64,000 nt of DNA, taken from Paraburkholderia phenazinium. GTDB lineage: Bacteria > Pseudomonadota > Gammaproteobacteria > Burkholderiales > Burkholderiaceae. A program made the position numbers and the translations under genes. The DNA lies in contig NZ_FSRU01000002.1 of assembly GCF_900142845.1 (NCBI RefSeq), positions 2,170,001-2,234,000 on the forward strand. The letters run 5' to 3'. Positions 1 to 9,830 of the stretch are shown here, piece by piece (position 1 is the stretch's first letter; every line of letters begins with the position of its first letter). The notes under the pieces were generated by a model. The model saw only the letters and a program-made list of their open reading frames with translations, was not told where the DNA came from and searched no databases.

Positions 1-723
1 CGGACTCGACGCGGCAATCCGCGTGAAATCGCGGAAACCGCCCGCGGCGAAAGAAAACTTCAGCGCCGCGTCAGGCGAGTTCAGGATCTGCTCGACCAGC
101 GCAAACGAGAGCAAATGCGGCAAATGGCTCACCGACGCCAGCACGCGGTCATGCTGCTCCGGCGTCATCTCGTGCACCGTCGCGCCGGTGGCGCGCCACA
201 TCGCGGCGACGCGCTCCACCACGTCAGGCGGATTGTCGGGCAACGCGCACAACACGACGTTGCGGCCTTCGTAGAGATCGGGCAGCGCGGCATCCGCGCC
301 GCTCGATTCGCGCCCGGCAATCGGATGCCCCGGCACGAATTGCCCGACCCGCTCGCCGAGCGCGGCACGCGCCGCGGCGACCACGTCGGACTTGGTGCTG
401 CCCGCGTCGGTGACGATGGTGGAGGCTTCGAGAAACGGCGCGATCCGCTCGAGCAGCGGCTGGGTCTGCGCAACCGGCGCCGCCAGCAACACATAATCCG
501 CGCCGGCGAGCGCGGCCTGCAGCGCCGCGTCGTCGCTCAACGCCACCGCGGCGTCGACCACCCCCAGTTCGAGCGCGCGCGCGATCGACGCGGGCGTGCG
601 CCCTACCCCGATCACGGCGCGCGCACCGGCCACGTCGCCGCGCTCGCGCAATCCGCGCGCCAGCGAACCGCCGATCAGGCCGACACCTAAAATCACCAGC
701 TTGTTAAAAGAAAACCCGGCCAC
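1..723 (-). CDS. tyrA: Prephenate dehydrogenase, 3' end cut by window edge
   Basis: Partial gene; the coding strand runs off the left edge. Oxidative decarboxylation of prephenate to 4-hydroxyphenylpyruvate with NAD(P)+, the committed step to tyrosine, in the cytoplasm. The translation opens VAGFSFNKLVILGVGLIGGS, which carries the Rossmann GxGxxGxS motif, and continues with LLAAPVAQT, VTDAGSTKSDV and GHPIAGRESSGADAA, the substrate-binding region of TyrA proteins. The start is probably GTG at 721-723, with another GTG at 730-732; no convincing Shine-Dalgarno is visible, so the start is uncertain. It follows hisC by about 90 bp on the same strand, in the serC-pheA-hisC-tyrA order usual in Burkholderiales, where aroA normally comes next. 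Confidence 0.9.
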   Translation of the reverse strand, partial: MAGFSFNKLVILGVGLIGGSLARGLRERGDVAGARAVIGVGRTPASIARALELGVVDAAVALSDDAALQAALAGADYVLLAAPVAQTQPLLERIAPFLEASTIVTDAGSTKSDVVAAARAALGERVGQFVPGHPIAGRESSGADAALPDLYEGRNVVLCALPDNPPDVVERVAAMWRATGATVHEMTPEQHDRVLASVSHLPHLLSFALVEQILNSPDAALKFSFAAGGFRDFTRIAASSP

Positions 724-812
724 GTCGATCACAGGAAAAAGCGCGCCATCGCGTGAAAAACGCTGGCGCGCGGGTCAAAATCTCACGCTCGGTTCGAGCG
801 CGCTTGCACCAC

Positions 813-1925
813 TCAGGCAGACGCGAGCGTCTTTTCGAGCGCGGCGATAAATGCTTCGTTTTCTGCCGGCAGGCCGATCGTAATGCGCAGCCATTGCGGC
901 AGACCGTAGTTGCCCACCGGACGCACGATCACGCCCTGCTTGAGCAACGCGAGATTGACGCGATTGCCGGCGCCGTCGTCCTGGCCGACACGCACGAGGA
1001 CGAAGTTGCCGAACGACGGCACATACTCGAGGCCGAGCCGGTCGAACGCTTCCGTCAAAAGACGATAGCCCTGCGCATTGAGTGCCGCGGTCTTTTCCAG
1101 GAAAGCCTTGTCGTTCAGGGCAGCGATCGCAGCAGCCTGGGCCAGCGTATTGACGTTGAACGGCTGGCGCAGGCGATTCAGCAGATCGGTCAGCTCCGGC
1201 TGGGCAATCGCGAAGCCGACGCGCAAACCGGCGAGGCCAAACGCCTTCGAAAACGTGCGCGACACGAGCAGGTTCGGATAGCGGCGCACCCATGCGATCG
1301 AGTCGTAGCGCTTTTCCGGCGCCAGATATTCCGTGTACGCCTCGTCCAGCACCACCACGACGTTGCGCGGCACCTTGTCGAGAAATGCCTCGAGCGCCGG
1401 GCCCTCGATGAAGGTGCCAGTGGGGTTGTTCGGATTGGCGACGAACACGAGACGGGTGTCGTGGGTGATGGCCGCGAGCATCGCGTCGAGGTCGTGGCCG
1501 TGCTTGACCGCCGGCACGACGATGGCGCGCGCGCCCAGCCCCTGGGTTGCCAGCGCATACACCGCAAACGAATACTCGGCGTAGACGATCGACTGGCCCT
1601 TTTCGACAAACGCATGCGCCGCGATTTCGAGAATGTCGTTGCTGCCGTTGCCGAGCGTGACCCAGTCGGCCGGGACGTCATAGCGCGCGCTCAACGCCGC
1701 CTTCAGTTCGAATGCGTTGGCGTCCGGATAGCGGCCCAGTTCGCTCGCAGCCTGCGCCAGGGCGCGCTGCGCCGACTCCGGCATGCCCAGCGGATTCTCG
1801 TTCGACGCAAGTTTCACAATGCTCGCCTCGTCGAGGCCAAACTCGCGGGCCACTTCCGAAATCGGCTTACCGGCGATATAAGGCGCAATCGCGCGCACAT
1901 AGGAAGGACCGAAAGGCGTTGTCAT
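813..1925 (-). CDS. hisC: Histidinol-phosphate / aromatic aminotransferase (PLP, class I/II)
   Basis: 370 aa, full length for HisC. Pyridoxal-phosphate aminotransferase that interconverts histidinol phosphate and imidazole-acetol phosphate. Its position between pheA and tyrA suggests that it also, or mainly, transaminates aromatic keto acids (inference). Visible motifs are SNENPLG (~41-47), NPNNPTG (~164-170), DEAYTEY (~194-200) and SRTFSKAFGLAGLR, in which Lys227 is the Schiff-base lysine and the nearby Arg binds the carboxylate. A GGAG ribosome-binding site lies about 8 nt before ATG 1923-1925. Many Burkholderia genomes carry a second hisC in the his operon, so this copy may be the aromatic-pathway one (hisC1/hisC2 naming varies). 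Confidence 0.92.
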   Translation of the reverse strand: MTTPFGPSYVRAIAPYIAGKPISEVAREFGLDEASIVKLASNENPLGMPESAQRALAQAASELGRYPDANAFELKAALSARYDVPADWVTLGNGSNDILEIAAHAFVEKGQSIVYAEYSFAVYALATQGLGARAIVVPAVKHGHDLDAMLAAITHDTRLVFVANPNNPTGTFIEGPALEAFLDKVPRNVVVVLDEAYTEYLAPEKRYDSIAWVRRYPNLLVSRTFSKAFGLAGLRVGFAIAQPELTDLLNRLRQPFNVNTLAQAAAIAALNDKAFLEKTAALNAQGYRLLTEAFDRLGLEYVPSFGNFVLVRVGQDDGAGNRVNLALLKQGVIVRPVGNYGLPQWLRITIGLPAENEAFIAALEKTLASA

Positions 1926-1991
1926 GAATATCTCCGGTTCGACTAATTGAAGTAATGAATGAGGTTCGACGAAAAGGGCCAGGCAGGCGGA

Positions 1992-3074
1992 TCAGCGCGC
2001 CCGCGGGTACGAGCCGAGGATCTTCAGGAATTCGGCCTTCTGACCGAGCTCGGCGAGCGCCGCCGCGACGGACGCATCGTCCCGGTGTCCTTCGACGTCG
2101 ATGTAGAAGTAGTACTCCCACGTCCCGACACGGGCCGGACGCGACTCGAAACGCGTCATCGACACGCCATGCCGAGCCAGCGGCTCGAGCAGCTTGAACA
2201 TCGCGCCCGGCTCATTCGCCACCGAGACGATCAACGAGGTCAGATCGCTGCCGCTCACACCGGTCGGCTCCTTGCCGATCATCACGAAACGCGTGCGGTT
2301 GTGCGGGTCGTCCTGGATCAGCGCGTGCGCGACTTGCAGGCCGTAGTGGATCGCTGCGCGATCGCCGGCGATCGCTGCCACGGTTGGATCGGCCGCGGCG
2401 ATTCGCGCGCCTTCGGCATTGCTCGCCACCGCCTGCCGCTCCAGATGCGGCGCGTTCGACGCGAGCCAGCCCTGGCATTGCGCAAGCGCCTGCGGATGCG
2501 CGCAAACGCGCGTCACGCCACTCAGGTCGCCGTTGAGCGTCAGCAGATTGTGGTGGATCGGCAAAGCAAGTTCGCCACCGATCAGCAACTGCGTTTGCAG
2601 CAGCAGGTCCAGCGTGCGCGAGACCGCGCCTTCGGTCGAGTTCTCGATGGGCACCACGCCGAATTCGGCGGCACCCGCTTCGACCGAACGGAAGACTTCA
2701 TCGATGGACGGACACGGCAGGCCTTCGATCGACTGACCGAAGTACTCGTGCATCGCCTGTTCGCTATAGGTGCCCGCCGGGCCGAGATACGCGGCCTTGA
2801 TGGTCTTTTCGAGCGCGCGGCTGGCGGCCATGATTTCGCGCCAGATCGCACTGATGTGCTCGCTGGCGAGCGGCCCGTCGCTCATGTCCTGCAGACGCGC
2901 GATCACCTGCTGCTCGCGCTCCGGCCGGAACACCGGCGCGTTGAAATGCTTCTTGACTTCGCCAACCTCGAGCGCAACCGCGGCCCGCTGGTTCAGCAGC
3001 GCGATGAGTTGTGCATCGAGCGCGTCAATACGCTCGCGCAGCGGTTTAAGTCGTGTATTAAGTTCGTCGTCCAT
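1992..3074 (-). CDS. pheA: Bifunctional chorismate mutase / prephenate dehydratase (P-protein)
   Basis: 360 aa with three modules. An AroQ-type chorismate mutase helix bundle (~1-90) includes LRERIDALDAQLIALLNQRA and FRPEREQQV. A prephenate dehydratase domain (~94-270) includes AYLGPAGTYSEQA, PIENSTEGAV and the catalytic NRTRF motif. A C-terminal ACT regulatory domain (~283-355) includes VANEPGAMFKLLEPLARHG and the ESRP motif that binds phenylalanine for feedback inhibition. It makes phenylpyruvate from chorismate. It sits 53 bp downstream of serC and 66 bp upstream of hisC, consistent with one transcript. A second, secreted chorismate mutase is encoded at 62131-62727. Confidence 0.96.
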   Translation of the reverse strand: MDDELNTRLKPLRERIDALDAQLIALLNQRAAVALEVGEVKKHFNAPVFRPEREQQVIARLQDMSDGPLASEHISAIWREIMAASRALEKTIKAAYLGPAGTYSEQAMHEYFGQSIEGLPCPSIDEVFRSVEAGAAEFGVVPIENSTEGAVSRTLDLLLQTQLLIGGELALPIHHNLLTLNGDLSGVTRVCAHPQALAQCQGWLASNAPHLERQAVASNAEGARIAAADPTVAAIAGDRAAIHYGLQVAHALIQDDPHNRTRFVMIGKEPTGVSGSDLTSLIVSVANEPGAMFKLLEPLARHGVSMTRFESRPARVGTWEYYFYIDVEGHRDDASVAAALAELGQKAEFLKILGSYPRAR

Positions 3075-3127
3075 GCGTGAAACGGCTCTGCCGGGAAACT
3101 GCGGGAAGGGATGCCCGCGCCTGAGGC

Positions 3128-4210
3128 TCAGGCGCTGCGCTGTTCGAATTCCTTCATGTACTCGACGAGCGCTTTAACGCCTTCGAGCGGCACCGCGTTG
3201 TAAATCGACGCCCGCATGCCGCCGACGGACTTGTGGCCCTTCAGCTGCACCAGCCCGCGCGCTTTCGCACCGGCCAGGAAATCTTCGTTGCGCGCTTCGT
3301 CGGCGAGGAAGAACGGTACGTTCATCCGCGAGCGCGAAGTGCGTTCAATCTTGTTCAGGTAGAAGCTGCTTGCATCGATGGTGTCGTAGAGGAGCTTCGA
3401 CTTCTCGATGTTGCGCGCTTCCATGGCGGTCAGGCCGCCCTGCTTCTTCAGCCACTTGAACACGAGCCCGGCGATGTAGATCGCGTACGTGGGCGGCGTG
3501 TTGTACATCGAATTGTTGGCGGCGACGGTTTTCCACTCGAACGCGGACGGGCACACGCTCATCGCGCGGTCCAGCATGTCCTCGCGCACGATCACCACGG
3601 TGACGCCGGCCATGCCGATGTTCTTCTGGGCACCGCCGTACAGTACGCCATATTTGGCGATATCCATGGGACGCGAGAGGATATGCGACGACGCGTCGGC
3701 CACCAGCGGAACGTCGCCGAGGTCGGGAATTTCGAAGGTTTCGACGCCGTGGATCGTCTCGTTCGTGCACAGATGCACGTAGGCAGGATCGTCGGACAAT
3801 TGCCACTCGGCGCGCGCCGGGGCGCGTGTAAAGCCGTCGGCAGTTTCACCGCTCGCGGCCAGATGCACGCTGCCGTACTTTTGCGCTTCCTTAAACGATT
3901 TCTGCGACCAGGAACCCGTCACCACGAAATCGGCGCGCGGCTTCGAACCGAACAGGTTCAGCGGCACGATGGCGTTCTCGCCCAGACCGCCGCCCTGCAA
4001 AAACAGAATGCGATGGCTGGCTGGCACGTCGAGCAGGTCGCGCAGATCGGTCAGCGCTTCCTCGTGAATCGACATGAACTCTTTGCCGCGATGGCTCATT
4101 TCCATCACGCTCATGCCGCTGCCGTGCCAGTCGAGCATCTCGTCGGCGGCGAGGCGCAGCACTTCTTCGGGCATGGCCGCAGGTCCGGCCGAGAAATTAA
4201 AGACGCGCAT
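3128..4210 (-). CDS. serC: Phosphoserine aminotransferase
   Basis: 360 aa from ATG 4208-4210 ([18 protein letters not shown]). A longer in-frame extension to 4237 is unlikely because the NFSAGP N-terminus is conserved. It transfers the amino group from glutamate to 3-phosphohydroxypyruvate in serine synthesis and also acts on the pyridoxine precursor. [10 protein letters not shown] (~33-40), LQGGG (~71-75), [12 protein letters not shown] (~170-180) and GGAQKNIG, with PLP-binding Lys196, identify class V SerC. It is first in the serC-pheA-hisC-tyrA set and lies just downstream of a strong terminator at 4261-4305, so it probably has its own promoter in the ~50 nt gap or relies on read-through. 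Confidence 0.96.
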   Translation of the reverse strand: MRVFNFSAGPAAMPEEVLRLAADEMLDWHGSGMSVMEMSHRGKEFMSIHEEALTDLRDLLDVPASHRILFLQGGGLGENAIVPLNLFGSKPRADFVVTGSWSQKSFKEAQKYGSVHLAASGETADGFTRAPARAEWQLSDDPAYVHLCTNETIHGVETFEIPDLGDVPLVADASSHILSRPMDIAKYGVLYGGAQKNIGMAGVTVVIVREDMLDRAMSVCPSAFEWKTVAANNSMYNTPPTYAIYIAGLVFKWLKKQGGLTAMEARNIEKSKLLYDTIDASSFYLNKIERTSRSRMNVPFFLADEARNEDFLAGAKARGLVQLKGHKSVGGMRASIYNAVPLEGVKALVEYMKEFEQRSA

Positions 4211-4260
4211 CGTGAAACCCCTGAAGCGGGCGCGCAACGAATCACCGTTGCGAATTCGCG

Positions 4261-4305
4261 CCCGAAAAGAAAATGGCCGTCTGCGCGTGTGCGCAAACGG
4301 CCATT
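4261..4305 (-). terminator. Rho-independent terminator after the DUF2059 gene
   Basis: AATGGCCGT (4272-4280) pairs with ACGGCCATT (4297-4305), with further GCGC/GCGC pairing inside the loop. Read on the minus strand, the stem is followed by TTTTCTTTTC. It separates the gyrA–DUF2059 unit from serC. Confidence 0.85.
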
Positions 4306-4400
4306 ATCGCATTGACACCGCTACCCCGCCAAACCCGGGCGCCGCGAGGCGCCTGTGGCCGGCCGGTTAGCCCGGCATCAGCAAAGCCCGATCGACCTGC

Positions 4401-5009
4401 TTACTTGGCCGGCTTGACCGAAGCGACTTCCTGGTCAGCTTGAGCGCGCGTTGCCTTGATCGATTGCGGCATGTACTTTTGCATCAGACCGTTCACGACG
4501 TCGCGGCCAACCTGGTCCTGGACCTGGATGAACTTGCGGCCCGTCGGGCTCTTGTAGAACGCCGTCAGATCTTTGATTTCCGACGTCGAATAGTACTTCG
4601 CGTAAGCGTCGTACTGAGCTTGCATTGCGTCCTGACGGAAGCCATCCGTTGCGAAGACCTGGCCTGCCGCGTCAACCAGCTTCGGCACAGCGTTCTTCTG
4701 CAGCGTCGGGACGGAAGCTTGCTTCTGCTTGTCCGTCATCGTCTTGTTTTCGCTCAAAGCGTCCGACAGGATGGCCGGAACCAATTGCTTGGCTTGCATT
4801 TGTGCGCTGTTACCGATTGCGCCGACGAGCTTCTGCGCGTCGATCGCGTCCAGCAGATCCTTGATGGCAGCCTGCTTGGCCGGATCAACCGGCGCTGCAG
4901 CAGCCGTGCTGTCCGCCGGAGCCGGCGTTTGGCTTTGGAGCGCCTGCGCCATTGCAAGGGTCGGCACGAAAGCAGCCAGCAACATCAACTGTTTGAATCC
5001 TTTTTGCAT
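4401..5009 (-). CDS. DUF2059 exported protein
   Basis: About 202 aa. Two adjacent ATG codons (5010-5012 and 5007-5009) follow AGGGAG; the second gives the better spacing. The N-terminus is a clear Sec signal peptide (KGFKQLMLLAAFVPTLAMAQA), then an Ala/Pro linker. A helical domain follows with LLDAIDAQKLVGAI, YAKYYSTSEIKDLTAFYKSPTGRKF and VNGLMQKYMPQ, which is the DUF2059 signature (YYS, F..SPTG, K). The function is not known; it is presumably periplasmic. It follows gyrA by 111 bp on the same strand and ends at a strong terminator. The gyrA–DUF2059–serC order is recurrent in this group, from memory. Confidence 0.85.
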   Translation of the reverse strand: MQKGFKQLMLLAAFVPTLAMAQALQSQTPAPADSTAAAAPVDPAKQAAIKDLLDAIDAQKLVGAIGNSAQMQAKQLVPAILSDALSENKTMTDKQKQASVPTLQKNAVPKLVDAAGQVFATDGFRQDAMQAQYDAYAKYYSTSEIKDLTAFYKSPTGRKFIQVQDQVGRDVVNGLMQKYMPQSIKATRAQADQEVASVKPAK

Positions 5010-5123
5010 CATTACTCCCTAAGAGAAATTAGTCGAACTGCTTGCTGCGTGGACTGCGCATCGGCCCGATGCGCCAGTCTGCGTCCCCGCAGCGTTCACC
5101 CTGTACATGATTGCCGGTGCGAA

Positions 5124-7754
5124 TCAGGCTGCGCCGCCCTCTTCACCGCTTTCGTCACCGTCAGCGGGACCTTCGGCGTCGCCATCCACATCAGCTTCGG
5201 CCTCAGCAACCTGCTGCAAACCGGAAAGCTTCGTCCCTTCATCAAGACTGATGAGTGTAACACCTTGGGTTGCGCGGCCCATTTCACGGATTTCCGACAC
5301 GCGCGTGCGAATCAGCACGCCCGTATTCGTAATCAGCATGATCTGCGCCTCGGAATCCACCAGCGTGGCGGCAACCACACGGCCGTTGCGCTCCGACGTC
5401 TGGATCGCGATCATTCCCTTCGTACCCCGCCCGTGGCGGGTGTACTCAGTGATCGGCGTACGTTTGCCGAAGCCATTTTCCGTGGCGGTGAGCACTGACT
5501 GCTGCTCGTCGCCGGCGACCAGCAGCGCAATCACCTGCTGCCCGTCGTCAAGCTGCATGCCGCGGACGCCGCGCGCCTCCCGGCCCATCGGACGCACGTC
5601 GTTCTCGTCGAAGCGCACTGCCTTGCCCGAATCCGAGAACAACATCACGTCGTGCTGACCGTCGGTGATAGCCGCGCCGATCAGGTAATCACCATCATCC
5701 AGACCGACCGCAATAATACCCTTGCGCAGCGGCCGACTAAAGGCTTCTAGCGGCGTCTTTTTTACCGTTCCTAACGCGGTGGCCATGAACACGTATTTAT
5801 CCGCCGAGAATTCCTTGACCGGCAGGACCACCGTGATCTTCTCGCCGTCCTGCAGCGGGAACATATTGACGATCGGGCGGCCGCGCGAGTTGCGCGAACC
5901 CTGCGGCACTTCGTAGACCTTGACCCAGTAGACGCGGCCGCGGTTCGAGAAGCACAGGATGTGATCGTGCGTGTTGGCGATGAAGAGCGTGTCGATCCAG
6001 TCGTCTTCCTTCATGGAAGTCGCCTGTTTGCCGCGACCTCCGCGCTTCTGGGCGCGATATTCGGACAACGGCTGCGATTTCACATAACCGGCATGCGACA
6101 TGGTCACCACCATGTCCTGCGGCGTGATCAGGTCTTCGGTGTTCAGCTCGGTCGCGTTCAGCTCGATCTTCGAACGGCGTGCGTCGCCGAATTCGGCCTT
6201 GATCGAGGTGAGTTCCTCGACGATGATCGCCGCAATGCGTTCCGGACGCGCCAGGATGTCGAGCAGGTCGGCGATTTGGGCCATCACTTCGCGGTACTCG
6301 CCGATGATCTTGTCCTGCTCCAGACCGGTCAGGCGTTGCAGACGCATCTGCAAGATTTCCTGAGCCTGGGTGTCGGACAGACGGTAGAGGCCATCGGACT
6401 GCATGCCGAACGCGGGGTTCAGGCCTTCCGGACGATACGCTTCGCGACCGCCCGCCGAGGCGTTTTCCGTCTCGGCGCGCGACAACATTTCGCGCACCAG
6501 CGACGAATCCCACGGCCGGTTCATCAACTCCTGCTTCGCGATAGGCGGAGTCGGCGCAGCCTTGATGAGGGCGATGAACTCGTCGATATTGGCGAGCGCC
6601 ACCGCCAGGCCTTCCAGCACATGACCGCGTTCGCGCGCTTTACGCAGTTCGTATACGGTGCGCCGCGTCAGCACTTCCCGCCGGTGCGACAGGAAGCAGG
6701 ACAGCATTTCCTTCAGGTTCAGCAGCTTGGGCTGGCCGTCGACCAGCGCGACCATGTTCATGCCGAACGTATCCTGAAGCTGGGTCGCCTTGTACAGGTT
6801 GTTGAGGATGACCTCGGGCACCTCGCCACGCTTCAACTCGATCACGACCCGCATGCCGCTCTTGTCGGACTCGTCGCGGATGTCGGAAATGCCTTCGAGC
6901 TTCTTCTCGTTGACGAGTTCGGCAATGCGCTCGAGCAGCGAGCGCTTGTTCACCTGGTACGGCAACTCGTCGACGATGATCGCCATCCGCTGGCCGCGGT
7001 CGATTTCCTCGAAGTGCGTGAGCGCGCGCATCACCACGCGGCCACGGCCGGTGTGATAGCCGTCGCGCACGCCGGCCACGCCGTAGATGATGCCGGCCGT
7101 CGGGAAGTCGGGCCCCGGAACGATTTCGATCAGCTCGTCGATCGTCGCTTCCGGGTTCTTCAGCAGATGCTGACAGGCGTCGACGATTTCGTTCAGGTTG
7201 TGCGGCGGGATGTTCGTTGCCATCCCCACCGCGATCCCGGACGAGCCATTGATCAGCAGATTGGGAATGCGCGCCGGGAGGATAGCCGGCTCGTTTTCGC
7301 TGCCGTCGTAGTTCGGCGTGAAGTCGACCGTTTCCTTGTCGATGTCGGCGAGCAGCTCATGGCCGATCTTGGACATGCGGATTTCGGTGTACCGCATCGC
7401 CGCGGCGTTGTCGCCGTCGACCGAACCGAAGTTGCCCTGACCGTCCACCAGCATATAGCGCAAGGAGAAGTACTGCGCCATCCGGACAATCGTGTCGTAG
7501 ACAGCCGTGTCGCCGTGCGGGTGATATTTACCGATCACGTCGCCGACAATACGCGCCGACTTCTTGTAAGCTCGGTTCCAGTCGTTGTTCAGCTCGTGCA
7601 TCGCGTACAGCACGCGCCGGTGCACCGGCTTCAGGCCATCGCGGACATCGGGAAGCGCACGCCCCACGATCACGCTCATCGCGTAATCGAGATACGAACG
7701 GCGCATTTCCTCCTCTAGGGAGATTGGCAGAGTCTCTTTGGCGAATTGATCCAT
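5124..7754 (-). CDS. gyrA: DNA gyrase subunit A
   Basis: 876 aa, normal length. Catalytic and wrapping subunit of the type II topoisomerase that introduces negative supercoils. The breakage–reunion domain contains [11 protein letters not shown] with Thr83 and Asp87 (E. coli numbering coincides), the quinolone-contact positions. Thr83 in place of E. coli Ser83 is a natural form in many Burkholderia rather than evidence of selection (from memory). RYTEIRMSK contains catalytic Tyr122. The C-terminal beta-pinwheel begins after ~510 and has the GyrA-box [11 protein letters not shown]. The last ~25 residues form an acidic Asp/Glu/Gly tail. ATG 7752-7754 is preceded by a weak GGA site and, 19 nt further up, by a hairpin. 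Confidence 0.98.
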   Translation of the reverse strand: MDQFAKETLPISLEEEMRRSYLDYAMSVIVGRALPDVRDGLKPVHRRVLYAMHELNNDWNRAYKKSARIVGDVIGKYHPHGDTAVYDTIVRMAQYFSLRYMLVDGQGNFGSVDGDNAAAMRYTEIRMSKIGHELLADIDKETVDFTPNYDGSENEPAILPARIPNLLINGSSGIAVGMATNIPPHNLNEIVDACQHLLKNPEATIDELIEIVPGPDFPTAGIIYGVAGVRDGYHTGRGRVVMRALTHFEEIDRGQRMAIIVDELPYQVNKRSLLERIAELVNEKKLEGISDIRDESDKSGMRVVIELKRGEVPEVILNNLYKATQLQDTFGMNMVALVDGQPKLLNLKEMLSCFLSHRREVLTRRTVYELRKARERGHVLEGLAVALANIDEFIALIKAAPTPPIAKQELMNRPWDSSLVREMLSRAETENASAGGREAYRPEGLNPAFGMQSDGLYRLSDTQAQEILQMRLQRLTGLEQDKIIGEYREVMAQIADLLDILARPERIAAIIVEELTSIKAEFGDARRSKIELNATELNTEDLITPQDMVVTMSHAGYVKSQPLSEYRAQKRGGRGKQATSMKEDDWIDTLFIANTHDHILCFSNRGRVYWVKVYEVPQGSRNSRGRPIVNMFPLQDGEKITVVLPVKEFSADKYVFMATALGTVKKTPLEAFSRPLRKGIIAVGLDDGDYLIGAAITDGQHDVMLFSDSGKAVRFDENDVRPMGREARGVRGMQLDDGQQVIALLVAGDEQQSVLTATENGFGKRTPITEYTRHGRGTKGMIAIQTSERNGRVVAATLVDSEAQIMLITNTGVLIRTRVSEIREMGRATQGVTLISLDEGTKLSGLQQVAEAEADVDGDAEGPADGDESGEEGGAA

Positions 7755-7772
7755 TATCCGTATCTTTTACGT

Positions 7773-7802
7773 GCGAAGACGATGGCGGGACCCCGTCTTC
7801 GC
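7773..7802 (-). promoter_or_regulatory. Hairpin in the gyrA 5' leader
   Basis: GCGAAGACG (7773-7781) and CGTCTTCGC (7794-7802) form a perfect 9-bp stem with a 12-nt loop. It lies 19 nt upstream of the gyrA ATG and has no U-run. It could be a leader RNA structure or a DNA operator; its role is not known. Confidence 0.4.
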
Positions 7803-8112
7803 GTAGGCGCTGCAGGCGCAACGCATCACGCGATTCTAACACGCGAGGCATCCACCCCCGGCGGGGGCACGTATACCTATTAGTGGACAGCACACGAAGG
7901 GCGCCTGGGAGGCTCCAGGGACAGGCAGGAGCGGGCCCGATTTATGCTGGCCCCTATTCGGCTCTCAGCCATGACTGGCGGGGCGTACCGCTCCCCCCAC
8001 GCTTCTGTTGCGGATGCACCACAATCGGACAGGGGTAGGGAACGGGGGCAGATTTTTTTACGTGGGAAGGGAACGATATGGCAAAATGCCAACGCACAAA
8101 GAAGTTAGACAC

Positions 8113-8168
8113 TGCTCGAAGTCTACACAGCGCGTTTTTTGTTCCGCACCAATGTTATACTTCGAGCA
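8113..8168. repeat. 10-bp inverted repeat at the ompA-like promoter
   Basis: TGCTCGAAGT (8113-8122) and ACTTCGAGCA (8159-8168) are perfect reverse complements 36 bp apart. The right arm overlaps a TATACT box (8156-8161) about 75 bp before the start codon. This suggests an operator or a leader stem. Confidence 0.45.
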
Positions 8169-8237
8169 ATGTATGACTTGTCATCGTCAACAAGCTCGCA
8201 GTAAACCTGCGGTAATCTCAATTTCGAGAGGAGAAAT

Positions 8238-8885
8238 ATGAATAAACTTTCAAAGCTCGCGTTCATTGCAGCTACCGCAGTAATGGCTGCATCCGCAATG
8301 GCACAGTCGGTGCCGGCGTCGCGACAAGCTACGAACGACAACTGGGTGAACGGTACGGGCGAGTACGTGTGGATGAACGGCACGAACGAACTCTGCTGGC
8401 GCGATGCATTCTGGACGCCGGCAACCGCTAACGCAAAGTGCGATGGCGCCCTGGTTGCTCAGGCACCGACCCCGCCGGCACCGCCGCCGGTCGCTCCGGT
8501 TATCCAAAGCCAGAAGATTACGTATCAAGCTGACGCGCTGTTCGACTTCGACAAGGCTATCCTGAAGCCGGCTGGCAAGGAAAAGCTGGACGATCTGGCA
8601 TCGAAGATCGGCGCGCTGAACCTGGAAGTTGTGGTCGCAACGGGCTACACGGACCGTATCGGTTCGGACAAGTACAACGACCGTCTGTCGCTGCGTCGTG
8701 CACAAGCTGTCAAGGCATACCTGGTCAGCAAGGGCATCGAAGCCAACCGTATCTATACGGAAGGCAAGGGCAAGCGCAACCCGGTTACGACCGGCTGCAA
8801 CCAGAAGAACCGCAAGCAACTGATCGCCTGCCTCGCACCGGATCGTCGCGTGGAAGTCGAAGTTGTCGGTACTTCGAAGCAGTAA
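8238..8885 (+). CDS. ompA: OmpA-family outer membrane / peptidoglycan-associated protein
   Basis: 215 aa with a textbook AGGAG ribosome-binding site 8 nt before ATG. The signal peptide is [20 protein letters not shown] with cleavage after AMA. A short tryptophan-containing region ([21 protein letters not shown]) and a Pro-rich linker ([13 protein letters not shown]) follow. The C-terminal OmpA/peptidoglycan-binding domain (~95-210) has [34 protein letters not shown] and DRRVEVEV. It lacks a full eight-strand OmpA barrel, so it is an OmpA_C-type wall-anchoring protein. Two cysteines (TTGCNQ..LIACL) may form a disulphide. Codon use looks like that of a highly expressed gene. A strong terminator follows. 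Confidence 0.92.
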   Translation: MNKLSKLAFIAATAVMAASAMAQSVPASRQATNDNWVNGTGEYVWMNGTNELCWRDAFWTPATANAKCDGALVAQAPTPPAPPPVAPVIQSQKITYQADALFDFDKAILKPAGKEKLDDLASKIGALNLEVVVATGYTDRIGSDKYNDRLSLRRAQAVKAYLVSKGIEANRIYTEGKGKRNPVTTGCNQKNRKQLIACLAPDRRVEVEVVGTSKQ

Positions 8886-8906
8886 GCTCCAAGTTACCGC
8901 AGTATC

Positions 8907-8934
8907 AAAGCCCCGCTTCGGCGGGGCTTTTTTT
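8907..8934 (+). terminator. Terminator after the OmpA-like gene
   Basis: AAAGCCCCGC, a TTCG tetraloop, GCGGGGCTTT, then a run of T (8928-8934). A near-ideal rho-independent terminator. Confidence 0.93.
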
Positions 8935-9106
8935 ATGCCCGAATGCTTCGTTACGTCACGTCAGGGCGACCCACCGGGCATCGACCTTAGGCCGGTTGCC
9001 GGCAGCCGAGGTGCCCGTGGCATTTTGCCGCCCTGTGCGTCGGCCTATATACTCGGGGCTTATCCTCGACACCCGTTCACCCGCTCTCATCAAGGCCTCA
9101 TCCGTC

Positions 9107-9805
9107 ATGACCAATGCCGATCCCCACGAACTGCAGAAATTCAGCGATCTCGCCCATCGCTGGTGGGACCCGAACGCCGAATTCAAACCGCTGCACGAAC
9201 TGAATCCGGTCCGGCTCAACTGGATCGACGCGCATGCGCAGCTCGCCGGCAAACGGGTGCTCGATATTGGATGCGGCGGCGGTATTCTGACGGAATCGAT
9301 GGCCGGATTAGGTGCACAGGTGAAGGGAATCGACCTGTCGAGCCAGGCGCTCGGCGTGGCAGATCTTCACAGCCTTGAAAGTGGTGTAACCGTCGATTAC
9401 GAAGAAATCGCCGCAGAGGCGCTCGCCGCCCGCGAACCCGGCGCTTACGACGTCGTGACCTGCATGGAAATGCTGGAACACGTGCCCGAACCGGCGGCCA
9501 TCGTCGCGGCCTGCAAGACCTTGGTGAAGCCTGGCGGGTGGGTTTTCTTCTCGACGCTCAACCGCAACGTGAAGTCCTATCTGTTCGCGGTAATCGGCGC
9601 GGAATACATTGCGCGGATGCTGCCCAAGGGCACCCACGACTACGCGCGCTTCATCCGCCCGTCGGAACTGGCAGGTTTCGTCCGCGCCGCCGAGTTGCGC
9701 ACCGCGGACATCAAGGGCATCGCATATCACCCGCTCAGCAAGCACTTCGCCCTGTCGGACGACACGAGCATCAACTACATGCTCGCCTGCCGCCGCGACG
9801 CCTGA
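9107..9805 (+). CDS. ubiG: Ubiquinone biosynthesis O-methyltransferase
   Basis: 232 aa from ATG 9107 ([21 protein letters not shown]); the frame is open further upstream but the conserved UbiG N-terminus starts here. SAM-dependent methyltransferase for both O-methylation steps of ubiquinone synthesis, membrane-associated. Motif [10 protein letters not shown] is at ~51-59, [15 protein letters not shown] is the post-II motif, and [13 protein letters not shown] is typical of UbiG. gph follows 25 bp downstream, so the pair is probably one transcript. Confidence 0.96.
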   Translation: MTNADPHELQKFSDLAHRWWDPNAEFKPLHELNPVRLNWIDAHAQLAGKRVLDIGCGGGILTESMAGLGAQVKGIDLSSQALGVADLHSLESGVTVDYEEIAAEALAAREPGAYDVVTCMEMLEHVPEPAAIVAACKTLVKPGGWVFFSTLNRNVKSYLFAVIGAEYIARMLPKGTHDYARFIRPSELAGFVRAAELRTADIKGIAYHPLSKHFALSDDTSINYMLACRRDA

Positions 9806-9830
9806 CGCGCACCGACTCCACTACGCATCC

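Larger units (their letters stand above)
7755..8237. other. Divergent gyrA/ompA intergenic region (483 bp)
   Basis: No convincing coding sequence. It contains a 9-bp stem hairpin in the gyrA leader (7773-7802), then about 300 bp without recognisable genes. An AT-richer part (8090-8237) holds a TATACT -10-like box at 8156-8161 and a 10-bp inverted repeat (8113-8122/8159-8168) that overlaps it. Divergent promoters for gyrA and the OmpA-like gene must lie here. Confidence 0.6.

Noticed and set aside
753..1946. Long plus-strand open frame opposite hisC
   Set aside because: Antisense to a clear aminotransferase; Arg/Ala-rich translation without motifs, a usual artefact in high-GC DNA.
8030..8237. 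Riboswitch upstream of the OmpA-like gene
   Set aside because: Only an inverted repeat is visible; no known riboswitch core could be matched.
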